NCBI RefSeq assembly: GCF_025698545.1 | Contig: NC_068569.1 | Span: 372,001-436,000, forward strand | Source of the DNA: Gossypium raimondii | Lineage: Eukaryota > Streptophyta > Magnoliopsida > Malvales > Malvaceae | DNA: 64,000 bases | Direction: 5' to 3' | Part shown: positions 1 to 10,001 of the stretch, piece after piece | Position numbering within the stretch: the stretch's first letter is position 1 | How the letters are laid out: each line of letters opens with the position of its first letter | Translations under genes and position numbers: made by a program | The notes under the pieces: generated by a model | The model's input: only the letters and a program-made list of their open reading frames with translations | Database searches by the model: none | What the model was told of the DNA's origin: nothing

Positions 1-284
1 TCAGGTCCACCTTGCATTCCCGGCCTACCGTCGCCACGTGCCAAAAACCCGCTTCCCGTAGGTAGTTCTCTACCAACGGTGATGGAGGAGCATGCATATT
101 CCGGATATTGCATTCCAATATCCGATCTTCAGACTTTTATAACAAATAATAAATTAATAATTATATAAAAATGCATAAATAAAAAAATCTTAAATAATAT
201 TTAAAAATTAAATTTAACACTTACCATTTTCATTTGTTCGACGGATATGTGCTGCTTATCAAGACGAGTCAATTCTCCGGCCAT
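1..284 (-). CDS. Plant mobile domain (PMD) transposon gene, 5' part
   Basis: Two exons of a gene that leaves the left edge. Exon 1 (284-225) encodes 20 residues from MAGELTRLDK to QMKM. A GT intron follows, and exon 2 (133-1) encodes SEDRILECNIRNMHAPPSPL, then VENYLREAGFWHVATVGREC. The phase-0 junction fits an acceptor AG just before TCTGAAG. The APPSPLVENYLREAGFWHVA block is typical of the N-terminus of plant mobile domain (aminotransferase-like) proteins, which plant genomes carry both in transposons (MULE or LTR type) and as domesticated host genes. The repeat-like upstream region argues for an element copy. Function in transposition is not established. The rest of the protein lies outside the window, so intactness cannot be judged. 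Confidence 0.75.
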
Positions 285-866
285 TGCTGAAATCGTACAA
301 ATTTTTACGATTTAAAAAAATTTTAAAAAAATAATTTTTTTAAAAATTATTTAAAAATAGGGATTTAAGAGAAATTTAAGAGAAATTTGAGAGCAAATTG
401 AGATTAAATATGGATTTCAGAGAAATTTGGAAGGAAATTGAGAGCAAATTGAGAGCAAATTTAGAGGAAATTTAGAGGAAATTTGAGAGAGGATTAGTTT
501 GTGAAAAAAAAGGGGGTGGGGGTATTTATAGATTGTTTTTTGATGTTGGGGGCAGCGGTAAAAAATGACCGTTACTCGTTTCATCTTGTGAACAAATCGC
601 GTCCCTAAGGCGCGCTTACGTGTAACAACAAAGCGCCGCGTCGGTAGCGCTTTCTTGACGATGCACACAAATCACGCTTTCGTGGACGCGCTTTGTTGCC
701 ACGTCAGCAAAGCGCGCTGACATGGCCGCGATTTGCTGACACGTCCCCTGACTTCGCAGTGACGTGGACGCGATTAAGGGGAAAAGGGCCCATTCCGGTA
801 AATAATAAAATACCAGGCCTATTTCGGTAAATTTTAAAAAAAGTTGATTTTTTTGGTATTTTGCCC
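285..866. mobile_element. Upstream region and probable terminus of the PMD element
   Basis: The stretch upstream of the PMD start has two parts. Positions 365-490 are a purine-rich tract built from degenerate repeats of GAGAGCAAATT/GAGGAAATTT, which would be the 5' leader on the minus strand. Positions 545-790 are much richer in GC than the surroundings and contain repeated CACGT and GCGC words, including a 9-bp stem CGCGCTTTG/CAAAGCGCG at 687-716. GC falls sharply after about 866, taken as the element edge. No target-site duplication could be checked because the other end is outside the window. Confidence 0.45.
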
Positions 867-1546
867 GTTTTATTTTATTTATTCTAAAATTCATTTAAAA
901 TTATTCACATAATGCTATAATTATATATAAATTATTTTATCATTTAAATTGAATTTATAAAGAGTTAAACCATTTGAAGAAATGTTTATATTAAGAGTTA
1001 GATTGCATTTTATCATTTTATTTAAAAATGAGAAATTAGTTCATATATGTTACATCAAACAACAATTTGATTAATTTTAGTAAAAATTTTATTCATTTTA
1101 TTATTAAAATTAACGTGACATTTTACATATGTACATAATGTTAACATAGGAAGACAAATTTATTATTTTTAAGGTAGAAATTAAATAAATTTCTTAAAAA
1201 ATCAATTTAGATTAAATCATGTATTTTTTAGGTAAAAGAAATAAGATATAGTCTGACTATCTATTTTATTCGCTAAACATAGAATTGATAAGATGTAATT
1301 CATTAAATAATTAGCGGTGAGTGGAATGGCCACGAATCAGTTGGGTTGTGTAACTATGAACTACACCGGTACTTCTCTCCTACCCACAAAACAAACACAC
1401 TGGCCAGATTTTGTTTTATCAACTTCCTTACAGTACCCATTCATATTATCTATCGTAAAGCCACGCCCAACCGTCAACCATTAGTATGGTTTAATTCACT
1501 CCCTTCGCCTCTCATTTCTACTAGTTATATAACAAAAAGGCCAGAA
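867..1546. other. AT-rich intergenic DNA upstream of NFU3
   Basis: Low-complexity AT-rich sequence with no supported gene. The last 200 bases become richer in C and should hold the NFU3 promoter and 5' leader, but no clear TATA box was identified. Confidence 0.5.
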
Positions 1547-3461
1547 ATGAGTACAATCGCTACACACACACCAGCAGTAATCAAAGCAACACAACTTGCA
1601 GCATTCAACCCATTTCTCTCTTCATCTAAACCACCCCTTCCTCCATGTTTATCTCTCTTTGAGGTCCCAATTTCACTCCTTTATTTCATTCACCTCATTT
1701 TTGTAAATGGTCATGGCTGACCCTGTTGCTACTCTCTCTTTTTTTTTAGAACCCTATTTCAGGTTCACGCGGTTTATCCTCAAAGGACAACGCTTTCCTC
1801 AGGGGCCAATTTAACAACAGCCGGTTTATGAATTTTTATGCTAGCCGTGCTCCCAGAAAGCAAAGAGGTACTTATAATGCAATTACTCTCCTTTTCTTGT
1901 TAATGTTTGAGCCTTTCTTTCTGGCTATTTTAGATATAATGAAAAGTAGCTCAGAATTGAAAATGGAGAAATTTTTAGTGCAATTATTGTGATAAGTTTC
2001 ATATGTGAAATAAATTGGTTGAATAAAAACAGCTTGGTTGCTTTGTTGGGTTAATTAGATCATTATTCATCTTCATCTATACGGGAAGTGCATGGCCATG
2101 TATTACCATAAGTTATTATTTATCTGTTTGTTTGTGCTGAAATATCATGGAGGCGATTATTCATATAGTAAATAGTAAATAGTAAATTGATCTTTTTATT
2201 TAAAATTTAATATTAAAAACTAGTACATGTAAGTTAATATAAGTTATAAGTGGCATAACCTGTGCTAAGTTAATTTTTAGTAGTAATGAAATTTTTAACA
2301 GAATTGATCAATTTGCTCTTTGATCTATTGATCTAAAGTAGAGAGATAAATTTGTTTTTTTAGTAGAGGGGGCAAAATGCAAGCTTACTCCTAGTATAGG
2401 AACCTCCATGCTTTTACCATCACTTGTTTCTAAACTGGCGCATGTAAGTGAAAAATCTATATTCTCTAGATCTTTCAACAATCTTAACTTCACTGGTGTC
2501 TAACCATTTAGCCATAGAGTTGAATCTTATGTGAGATTTCGATCCTTTGTGTTCTTCCTTTTCTGAGTATGCTCAGCCACCGAACTTGATGAAATGAATT
2601 AGAAAATATGATCAAACTTATCTTTTTTACAATGCCAAAGGTCTCGTTGTTTCACCAAGTTGTGTCCTTCCACTGACGGAGGAGAATGTTGAGAAGGTTT
2701 TGGATGAGGTACGTCCTGGCTTGATGGCCGATGGAGGGAATGTGGCTTTGCATGAAATAGATGGTCTTGTCGTGGTCTTGAAGTTGCAAGGAGCATGTGG
2801 TTCATGTCCAAGCTCAACAATGACCCTAAAGATGGGAATTGAAACTCGGCTCCGAGATAAAATTCCTGAAATCATGGAAGTAGAGCAGATCATGGACACA
2901 GAGACAGGGCTTGAGTTAAACAAAGAGAACATTGAAAAGGTTAGATAACCAAAGCTCTAATGATAGAGTATTTTAGGACCTTTTTTTTCCCCCTAATTTC
3001 TTCGTAGCTTAATCATCTGATATTTATACTTCATGCATTTACTTAAGTAGCAAAATGCTTTTATTATCTGCATGTATCAGTATAAGTGGAAAGCTTTACA
3101 TGCAAAACAAGAAGTTAAATATGGATTTTTGGCTGAAAACCGAGTATTCTCTCTTTGAAACCCTTCCAATTGACTTCTAAATTATGCTGCCACAATCGCT
3201 ATGAGTTTCAGATGCTCGCTATGAAGTTAACAGTGTAAAGAAGAACTCAAGCCAGGTTTTTAATTGCAGGTTCTAGATGAAATTAGACCATACTTGGTAG
3301 GTACAGGAGGTGGAGAACTTGAGCTTGTTGAGATAGATGACTATGTTGTAAAAGTTCGGCTTAGCGGACCTGCAGCTGGAGTTATGACTGTCCGTGTTGC
3401 TTTAACTCAAAAATTGAGGGAAAAAATACCTGCTATTGCAGCTGTTCAACTGCTTGATTGA
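1547..3461 (+). CDS. NFU3: NifU-like Fe-S cluster scaffold protein, chloroplastic (NFU3-type)
   Basis: Four exons, 1547-1663, 1750-1867, 2641-2939 and 3270-3461, join in frame to give 241 residues. The first ~75 residues are Ser-rich and lack homology, as expected of a plastid transit peptide. They are followed by two NFU domains. The first reads [20 protein letters not shown] and carries the cluster-binding CxxC in [10 protein letters not shown]. The second ([20 protein letters not shown]) has [10 protein letters not shown] in place of the CxxC, as usual in plastid NFU1-3. NFU2/NFU3 assemble 4Fe-4S clusters for photosystem I and other stromal proteins. Wording such as [16 protein letters not shown] is closer to remembered Arabidopsis NFU3 than NFU2. 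The exon 3/exon 4 junction falls inside the repeated EN(V/I)EKVLDE motif that opens each domain. The start was chosen as the first Met of the open exon. A longer frame upstream to 1346 lacks transit-peptide character. Confidence 0.9.
2139..2418. repeat. MITE-like repeat in NFU3 intron 2
   Basis: About 280 bp inside the 773-bp intron between NFU3 exons 2 and 3. Its right half (ATCAATTTGCTCTTTGATC, GCAAAATGCA, then ATAGGAACCTCCATGCTTTT) closely matches the right half of the element at 55071-55370 and a fragment near 24781-24907. The left edge (ATATCATGGAGGCG) resembles the inverted complement of the right edge. It is non-coding and presumably spliced out. Confidence 0.55.
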
Positions 3462-3726
3462 CAGAAAACAACAAAGAATGCCATTTTTGTAAAGTTGAAA
3501 TACCATTCACTGCCAATATAAATCCTCATGGCAACTGTAATTGAACTTTTAAATCCTTACATGAAAACAGCTAGTTTTTTTTATTTGCATTATAATGTTC
3601 ATAAAAGTATGCATTAAACTCTCGTTGTTAAGTACAACAGTAGCTACCAATAGAACGTATCCTCTCAATTTATCACGTTATCCAAGTGATTCTCTCACAA
3701 AATGTTACTTATTGCCTGTCTAATTA

Positions 3727-4438
3727 TTAATAATCATCATCTTCGTCTTCTCTGGGTCCAAGGAATCTCCTCGCTATAGCTGCAACAGCACCAAGAAACA
3801 GAAAGATGACGAGAGTGTCGAATCCACTTCCAACACCAATTGCAACACTAGGACCAGGAACAAAGAAGGAAAATGGTGACCAACTCCAGCCCCAGCCACC
3901 GAAATCAAATCCATAACCTCCAACTAAAGGTGGGGCGCCTGTTGGATTTATATATATATTGGTCCTGGATAAACATTAGCTCAAGCATTAGCAAACTCGG
4001 ATCCTAGTTTGATGACGAAGCAAAAGCTAAAATGAAATTACCACTTTCACATTTCATTTAGAACATTTGGGTTCATGAACATTGATATAAAGCTAAAATG
4101 AAATCTTACTGGTGAATGAATTACCTGGAATTGCTGTTGGTTCTTGGGGCTGAGCGCGGAGCTGATGACTTGAACGATTGACCACTGACTCTGCCACCTG
4201 TTTTGGCAGCTGAAGCATCGGCAACTGAGCCTAGGGTCAACACCCCAGACGCCACTGTCACTATTGCTATCTTTGCTAACTGCTTCTCATTTCGCCTACA
4301 CAAAAATCCAGCACCCAAACACAATCTTCAGCCATATAACACAACTCAGTAAGATTCAAAGAACCAATGAATTAACAAAAAAAGAAAGAAAGTGAAATCC
4401 AGTACCAGGCTGAATCTTTGAGGTCGTCTGATTGGTAT
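3727..4438 (-). CDS. Small plastid-type membrane protein, 5' coding exon not found
   Basis: Three exons join in frame: 4438-4406 (a 33-nt exon, YQSDDLKDSAW), 4295-4125 (RNEKQLAKIAIVTVASGVLT ... ASAAKTGGRVSGQSFKSS ... SAPRTNSNSR) and 3964-3727 (TNIYINPTGAPPLVGGYGFD, then PFSFFVPGPSVAIGVGSGFD, a hydrophobic segment LVIFLFLGAVAAIARRFL, and an acidic tail REDEDDDY). The ASAAKTGGRVSG...SAPR region and the single C-terminal helix resemble plastid thylakoid or envelope proteins of the DUF1517/FLAP1 type. That family assignment is from memory and tentative. The first readable codon is completed by a base from an upstream exon, so a transit-peptide exon is expected beyond 4442. None is evident. The ATG at 4444 is out of frame. 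The gene may be a 5'-truncated copy. Confidence 0.7.
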
Positions 4439-4499
4439 CTGCATGAGATGGAAGTAACAAAAGTGAGAGGCTTAGTTTTGGGTTTTCGGGTAAATGTAA

Positions 4500-5691
4500 A
4501 AGCGCTGGTCAATGGACATGTTTGGTTTCTTACAGCAAAATCCGTGTTTCGTGATTAGTTTGTCAAGTGACGGAAAATGATTTCGTTCAATTGTTGTTGG
4601 GATTTTATTCATGTTTTTCATCATACGGCATTTGCCAAGTGGTTAAATTGTAATGACAATCTCGAAGTTACGAAAATAATAACATGTGCATTTCTGCTAC
4701 TAGTTATGCTTCCGCTATCTAAATGGATTACCCGTAAAAATACTTTTCCCTTTTTTTTTTAATATGTAAATTAATATATGAAATTTTCTTTAGTGTAATT
4801 ATACACAATTAACTTGTATTGTTATACATTAAACTTTAATTTTAATTTAATTGTACACATCTAAATATATGAGTATATAAATTTAGTTTCATATTAGATT
4901 AATATAATTATTTGTGTATATAATATCCAAAATAAAATTGTGATAATTTAATAATATTATTAGTAATTTTAAAAATCACTTTTATGTATAAAGCCAAAAT
5001 ACATTTATAACATTTTATATTAGATCAAATTTCATTTATAGTATTAATATTTATTTCTTTTCGAGAATAAACTCTCGTATTTTTATGAAGCACTAGTTTT
5101 AAATTTTATATTAAGATAAATGGAAAAAATTAAAACAGAAGCTTAGTATCTAATTGGTAAAATATTATCCTAAAATTGGTTTAATTAAATGAACATTAGT
5201 TTCAATATTTTAAATCGATTTTTATGAATTATTTTTAACTTGGACTTTAAGGAAGAAAATAATATTTGGTTCTAAATTTTGTTTAGATACCAAATAAAAA
5301 ATTTGAAATTGGATTTAAACTTCAATATTAAAATATCAAATCTATAATTTGAAATTCTACCTAAGTTTTATCAATTTTCTTGTAATCTTTTTAGTTCTAA
5401 TTTTAAAATTTATTAAATATTAAATTTAAAATAACAAAATTTTAAAAATAAAAAATTAATATAAACAACATAAAACAAGTTTTGATTAAAATACATGACT
5501 AAGCTTCCGTCGCTGAGCCTGAGAACAAGATGAGGTTGTGCCGATGATAATTATAAATTGTATCAATTATTGCTTTCCCGCCATTTCGCAAAAAGTAAGA
5601 ACAAATTTCCCGCCCAAGGACAGCGGTAAATGTGCGAAACTATACTCCCTTTGCCATTCGCTAGTGATTTGTTAAAACAGCAAAGGGAAAA
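4500..5691. other. AT-rich intergenic DNA between the small membrane protein gene and DPB2
   Basis: Mostly low-complexity AT sequence. I searched the minus strand for a transit-peptide exon ending in phase 2 and found no good candidate. The last ~150 bases before 5692 are less AT-rich and should be the DPB2 promoter and leader. No other gene or repeat is supported. Confidence 0.5.
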
Positions 5692-8600
5692 ATGAGGGGG
5701 CAAACTCGTAAGAAGATTCAAAAGAAATTGAAGATAAGAGGATACAGCTTGAAGACGGATGGTCTTGATGAGATTCTCTCCTTCGTCAATCGCTTCCAAG
5801 ATGCTGAAGATGAGGCTATCGATCTCCTCCTCGACCAGCTCGATCACCAATCCTGTAATTTTCTTTATTTATGCTTTTTTAGGGTTTTCCTTCTTTTTTT
5901 TTTATATTCTATTAGTATTTTTTTTTAAATTGTAAGCAGTGAAATCTTCCATAATCGACAAGGAGGCGGTGCACCAAGTAGTCAGTCTTCTATTGGATGC
6001 TGAAGCAGCTGAGGAGGAATCCCCTTCTTCTTCTCATTCCTCGATCCGCGTTGTTGATGCCTTTCTTATCCCCAAATTTAGATACGATCCCATCAAGAAG
6101 CATTTCTTTCAGTATGTAACATGCTTTCTCTCTGCTTTATTTTTCCATCGGATACTATTATTACTGGATTCCAATCTCAATATTTGTTTGATATTTGTAG
6201 ACATGCGGGTAGTCTACCCATTCATGGGGAAGCTTCTGCGAAAGCAGCTCTTTATAGAGATAGATTGTTGTTGTTGTTCCAAAGGGTTTCTCGTGATCAG
6301 CATTTTATTAAACCTGCATTTGATACTGATGTTGATACCTCTCCAAGCTGTCAGGTCTGTTTTCCTTCACTTTTTCTATATGTATATACGTTTGAAACGA
6401 GATCCTGTTCGATTTCAACAATACAATTTATGGTTGGACAGCTATCAACAATACAGTCTCTGGTTGGGCAAAGAGGGAGGAGATGGGTGATGGGTGTCAT
6501 CTCCCAGTTGGAGGATGGTCATTTTTACTTGGAAGACCTTACTGCTGCTGTTGAAATAGACTTCTCCAAAGCAATATCCTTTGATTTAATTGCTTATTGT
6601 ATATGGCCATAAGTTAATGCTGTTTCATTAATTTTACTCCTGCTTCATAAAAGCTAATTACGGAGAATGTCTTTGTTTACTTCAAATCAAATTGAAGAAA
6701 AATGAGATTATTGCTTTCTTTGACAGCCAATACAAGATAACTACAGGATTTTTCACCGAGAACACTATAATTGTAGCAGAAGGTGAAATGCTTTCTGAGG
6801 GAATTTTTCAGGTTGGTGTTCTCTTTTATTTTGGTTGCTATCTTCAAACCTTTGTTTGTGATGACCAAGAATTCTTTAATTGGTGTTTATAGCCATGCAT
6901 TAACTGTACCCGATGTAGTTTTTGAAGATTTCTATTGAAATTGCTTGTTTCTTTTTTGGCTGCGCTAACTTTGTTTTGTTCTGAAGGTAATTACATGTGG
7001 CTTTCCTCCCTTAGAGAACAGAGATAAATCACTCAAAGTACTTGCTGGACATGACTTCTTTGGTTGTGGTACACTAACAAAAGAGGAGACAGTATCCTAA
7101 TTATTCCCTTTTTGTTGTTCCCTACGTAGAAAATGTCACAATTCATTCTTTGAAGTTACTTGTACTGGTCTGAAAGTCCTACAAACTGATCATAGATTCC
7201 TATACCCTCTTTAATAGCTGAGACTTGCAGATTTGGAAAAGAGAGCAGTAAATGACATGTTTGTCATACTATCTGACATTTGGCTGGACAATGAACAGGT
7301 AATTGACGGGCTCAAATTCTTTAGATATGACCCTTTTTCTGAAGAACTTGACGTAATATATAATAATGTCTTGTTCGTAGAGAAGGTTATGGAAAAGCTG
7401 GAGACTGTCCTTAATGGATTTGAGAATGTGGAAATCGTTCCTTCCTTATTTGTTTTCATGGGAGATTTTTGTTCTCACCCATGTAATCTCTCCTTTCATT
7501 CTTTCTCAAGTCTCAGGTGAGGGATAATTAAATTAAGCTATTCTTGTTATTCTATATGGTTGTCACTTCTGGAGAAAACAATTGGTTGGAGATTAACTTG
7601 CTACTTCAATCTTCAGATCGCAATTTGGAAAATTAGGCCAAATGATTGAAGCCCATCCCCGACTGAAAGAACAGAGCAAGTTTCTGTTTATTCCAGGTCC
7701 CAATGATACAGGTATAGTAAGGTATTACTGCAGAATAACTGCTTGTTCCCTAAGTGAGACGTGCCACTTTAGAATATATTTGCTTTTGATAATTTCAGGT
7801 CCATCAACTGTTTTACCTCGGTGTGCTTTACCAAAATATCTAACTGAAGAGCTCCAGAAGCATGTTCCAAATGCCATATTTTCTAGTAATCCCTGCAGGT
7901 TAGTCATCTGATCTCAGACCAATTATACATGATAAGATAGCTTAATGTTCTGTGACTTCTTTCTGAGCCCAGACTTAGTTTTCTTATTCATGTTACGTGA
8001 TTTAAAAAGCTAGTTAATAGCAGAAGCTAAGGTGTTGATATTTAAGAGCTTACTTTTGAACCTTGAAATATGGAATGTTTTAACTTGCAAATCCTGTTGC
8101 TTGTTTGATGCAGGGTAAAGTTCTACACGCAGGAAATGGTCTTCTTTCGTCAAGATCTACTGTATAGAATGCGACGTTCTTGTTTGATTCCCCCTTCCAC
8201 TGAAGAAACAGATGATCCTTTTGAACATGTAACCTTGCACCCCCAAAGCTTCTTTTAATTATTTGGGACTATATATACTCCCTCTTCTGTTGTCATGAGA
8301 TTGACAGGTTGGGTTTCTTTTGCAGCTTGTTGCAACCATTACCCATCAAAGTCACCTCTGCCCACTGCCTCTCTTTGTACAACCCATCATTTGGAATTAT
8401 GACCATTGTCTCCATCTATATCCGACTCCACATACGGTAAAGTTCTTGTCCTCACATTTTTGTTAGGCATGTGTTATATTGGAGAAGGGTGAAATAGGGA
8501 AACAATTGAATCCAACTGAATAACATTTTAATAGTTGAGGATGTTGTTTGCAAGCGTTTCATGTTTAGAGCAATTGGAAGATCAGATCCATCTTGGCTTT

Positions 8601-8801
8601 CATGATTCATGTTTATAGCAAAGATCTAATATTTGTTTATTCCATTGCCTTTCTGTGCAGATCGTTTTAGGTGATAGAAGTGAGCAGAAGGCATTCAAGT
8701 ATACTGGAATTACTTGCTTCAATCCAGGTTCCTTCTCAGATGATAGCACATTTGTTGCATATAGACCTTGCACTCAGGAAGTTGAGTTTTCAGCCTTGTG
8801 A
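5692..8801 (+). CDS. DPB2: DNA polymerase epsilon subunit B (DPB2/POLE2)
   Basis: Thirteen exons give 526 residues: 5692-5854, 5940-6111, 6201-6354, 6442-6573, 6734-6811, 6987-7091, 7218-7298, 7383-7516, 7617-7711, 7799-7898, 8114-8228, 8326-8436, 8661-8801. The protein starts MRGQTRKKIQKKLKIRGYSL, the N-terminal helical domain of B subunits. It continues through an OB-fold segment (MGVISQLEDGHFYLEDLTAA) into the inactive calcineurin-like phosphoesterase domain (VPSLFVFMGDFCSHPCNLSF, KFLFIPGPNDTGPSTVLPRC, FSSNPCRVKFYTQEMVFFRQ, ITHQSHLCPLPLFVQPIIWN) and ends VAYRPCTQEVEFSAL. The subunit anchors the catalytic subunit in the leading-strand polymerase and links it to CMG loading. It is essential in plants. 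The length matches the family. The intron after exon 4 is AT-AC (U12 type), described separately. An alternative acceptor two bases upstream of exon 8 (tagag) would break frame. Confidence 0.95.
6574..6733 (+). other. U12-type AT-AC intron of DPB2
   Basis: No GT donor near the end of exon 4 keeps the protein intact. The exon ends ...FSKA at GCA, and the next bases are ATATCCTTTG, a perfect match to the minor-spliceosome donor (RTATCCTTT). Reading resumes with AAG ATA ACT ACA (KITTGFF) immediately after ...CCAATAC, so the intron ends in AC. A branch-point match TTCTTTGAC (consensus TTCCTTRAC, one mismatch) lies at 6716-6724, with its branch A 10 nt before the junction, the usual U12 spacing. 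The intron is 160 nt. Confidence 0.88.
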
Positions 8802-10001
8802 GAATCTAAAATTTATGGCTTCCGTATCTTTTAGCACCCGGTACCTGAACACAAAATATGAAATGCCATCATTTTTCGTTGTCAATTGACGAAATTGTTG
8901 TGATTAAGTTATTAGTGCCATAGCATTTGCAAATTAATCCTGCAAACTTCTCTGTTGTAAAGTATCTCTACAGTTTTGCTGGAACCATTTTTTTCTCTTG
9001 CCAAAATAGGACAAAATTGAATTTTTTTAACTAGTCAAACCTTTGCTAGAAAAAGTTGCTCATGTTAGCTGACATTTACTGCTGTATTTGTACGTTGCTT
9101 GGTACTCATAGTAGAAACCATAATAATTTTGACTTATTTTTTATAAGTCCAGATCATAGTTGAAAGATTGCAATATTTTTTTAACAACGTCCACATTAAC
9201 CTTCAATATCATCAGAAGATGGCATATTATTGTTTCTCGCTTTCTGGAATGCATTGTTTATTTAATTTGAGAATTGGAACTCTTCTAATTTTTTGAATAA
9301 AAGGCCTTTGTAACTACTGAATACATGCGATTTGGGAGAATTATCATCATATTATGCACCTTTTCTTATTTTGACAACCTTTCTGATTCCAAATGAGCAA
9401 TCAGTTATTCAGTTATTGTTAATGCATATTGCATGCAGTTATGACTAATAGTTGATGTTACATTTTAGATGCGAGTTAAATACCATTTTAAGTTGAGAAG
9501 AGATGTGGGTTTCTATATATTGATGTACTATCAGATTTTTTACTTGTTTATGTTTTTTTTTATGATGAGACTTTTATTGTATAAAGCAACAAATGTCACT
9601 TGGAATCAGTTATTATTTAATATCACAGATTACTGCTTCATTACCAGAACTTGATATGGTTATGGTGTACTTAAAATTACAAGTCGTTGACATAGTGGCT
9701 GAATGGCAGGCAGCTGTTTCTCATAATATACCTTAAAGAAAGCGTAGGAAAAAACGTAGATTTGCAGCTAAGAATAAAGATTGAAGTGGAAGATTACATG
9801 GCCTAGCTCCTTATTGGAGCAAGAAGTGACTAAAACACCTTTTTCGGCCTTGAATTACATAAGACAGGCAAAGTAAAAAAACTAAATGGGAAGGGCAGGA
9901 AAATTATAGCACACATGTTGTGACTAATGTAGAAAATTTTAAACTTGAACATTACTTCTTGCTCTAGCTTGGACCTGCATTTCTCATTCAGCAGCAACTT
10001 T
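8802..10001. other. Intergenic DNA between convergent DPB2 and H+-ATPase genes
   Basis: Holds the 3' untranslated regions of both genes and AT-rich spacer. Open frames at 9469-9654 and around 9730-9780 have no recognisable domain and no splice context, and are not called. Confidence 0.5.

Noticed and set aside
2599-2932. Minus-strand open frames over NFU3 exon 3
   Set aside because: They mirror a strongly conserved coding exon on the plus strand and have no domain of their own.
4442-4444. ATG just upstream of the 33-nt exon of the small plastid-type gene
   Set aside because: It is one base out of frame with the downstream exons and sits in what looks like a splice acceptor (CATGCAG).
9469-9654. 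61-codon frame between DPB2 and the H+-ATPase gene
   Set aside because: Low complexity, no homology recognised, and lies in the expected 3' flank.
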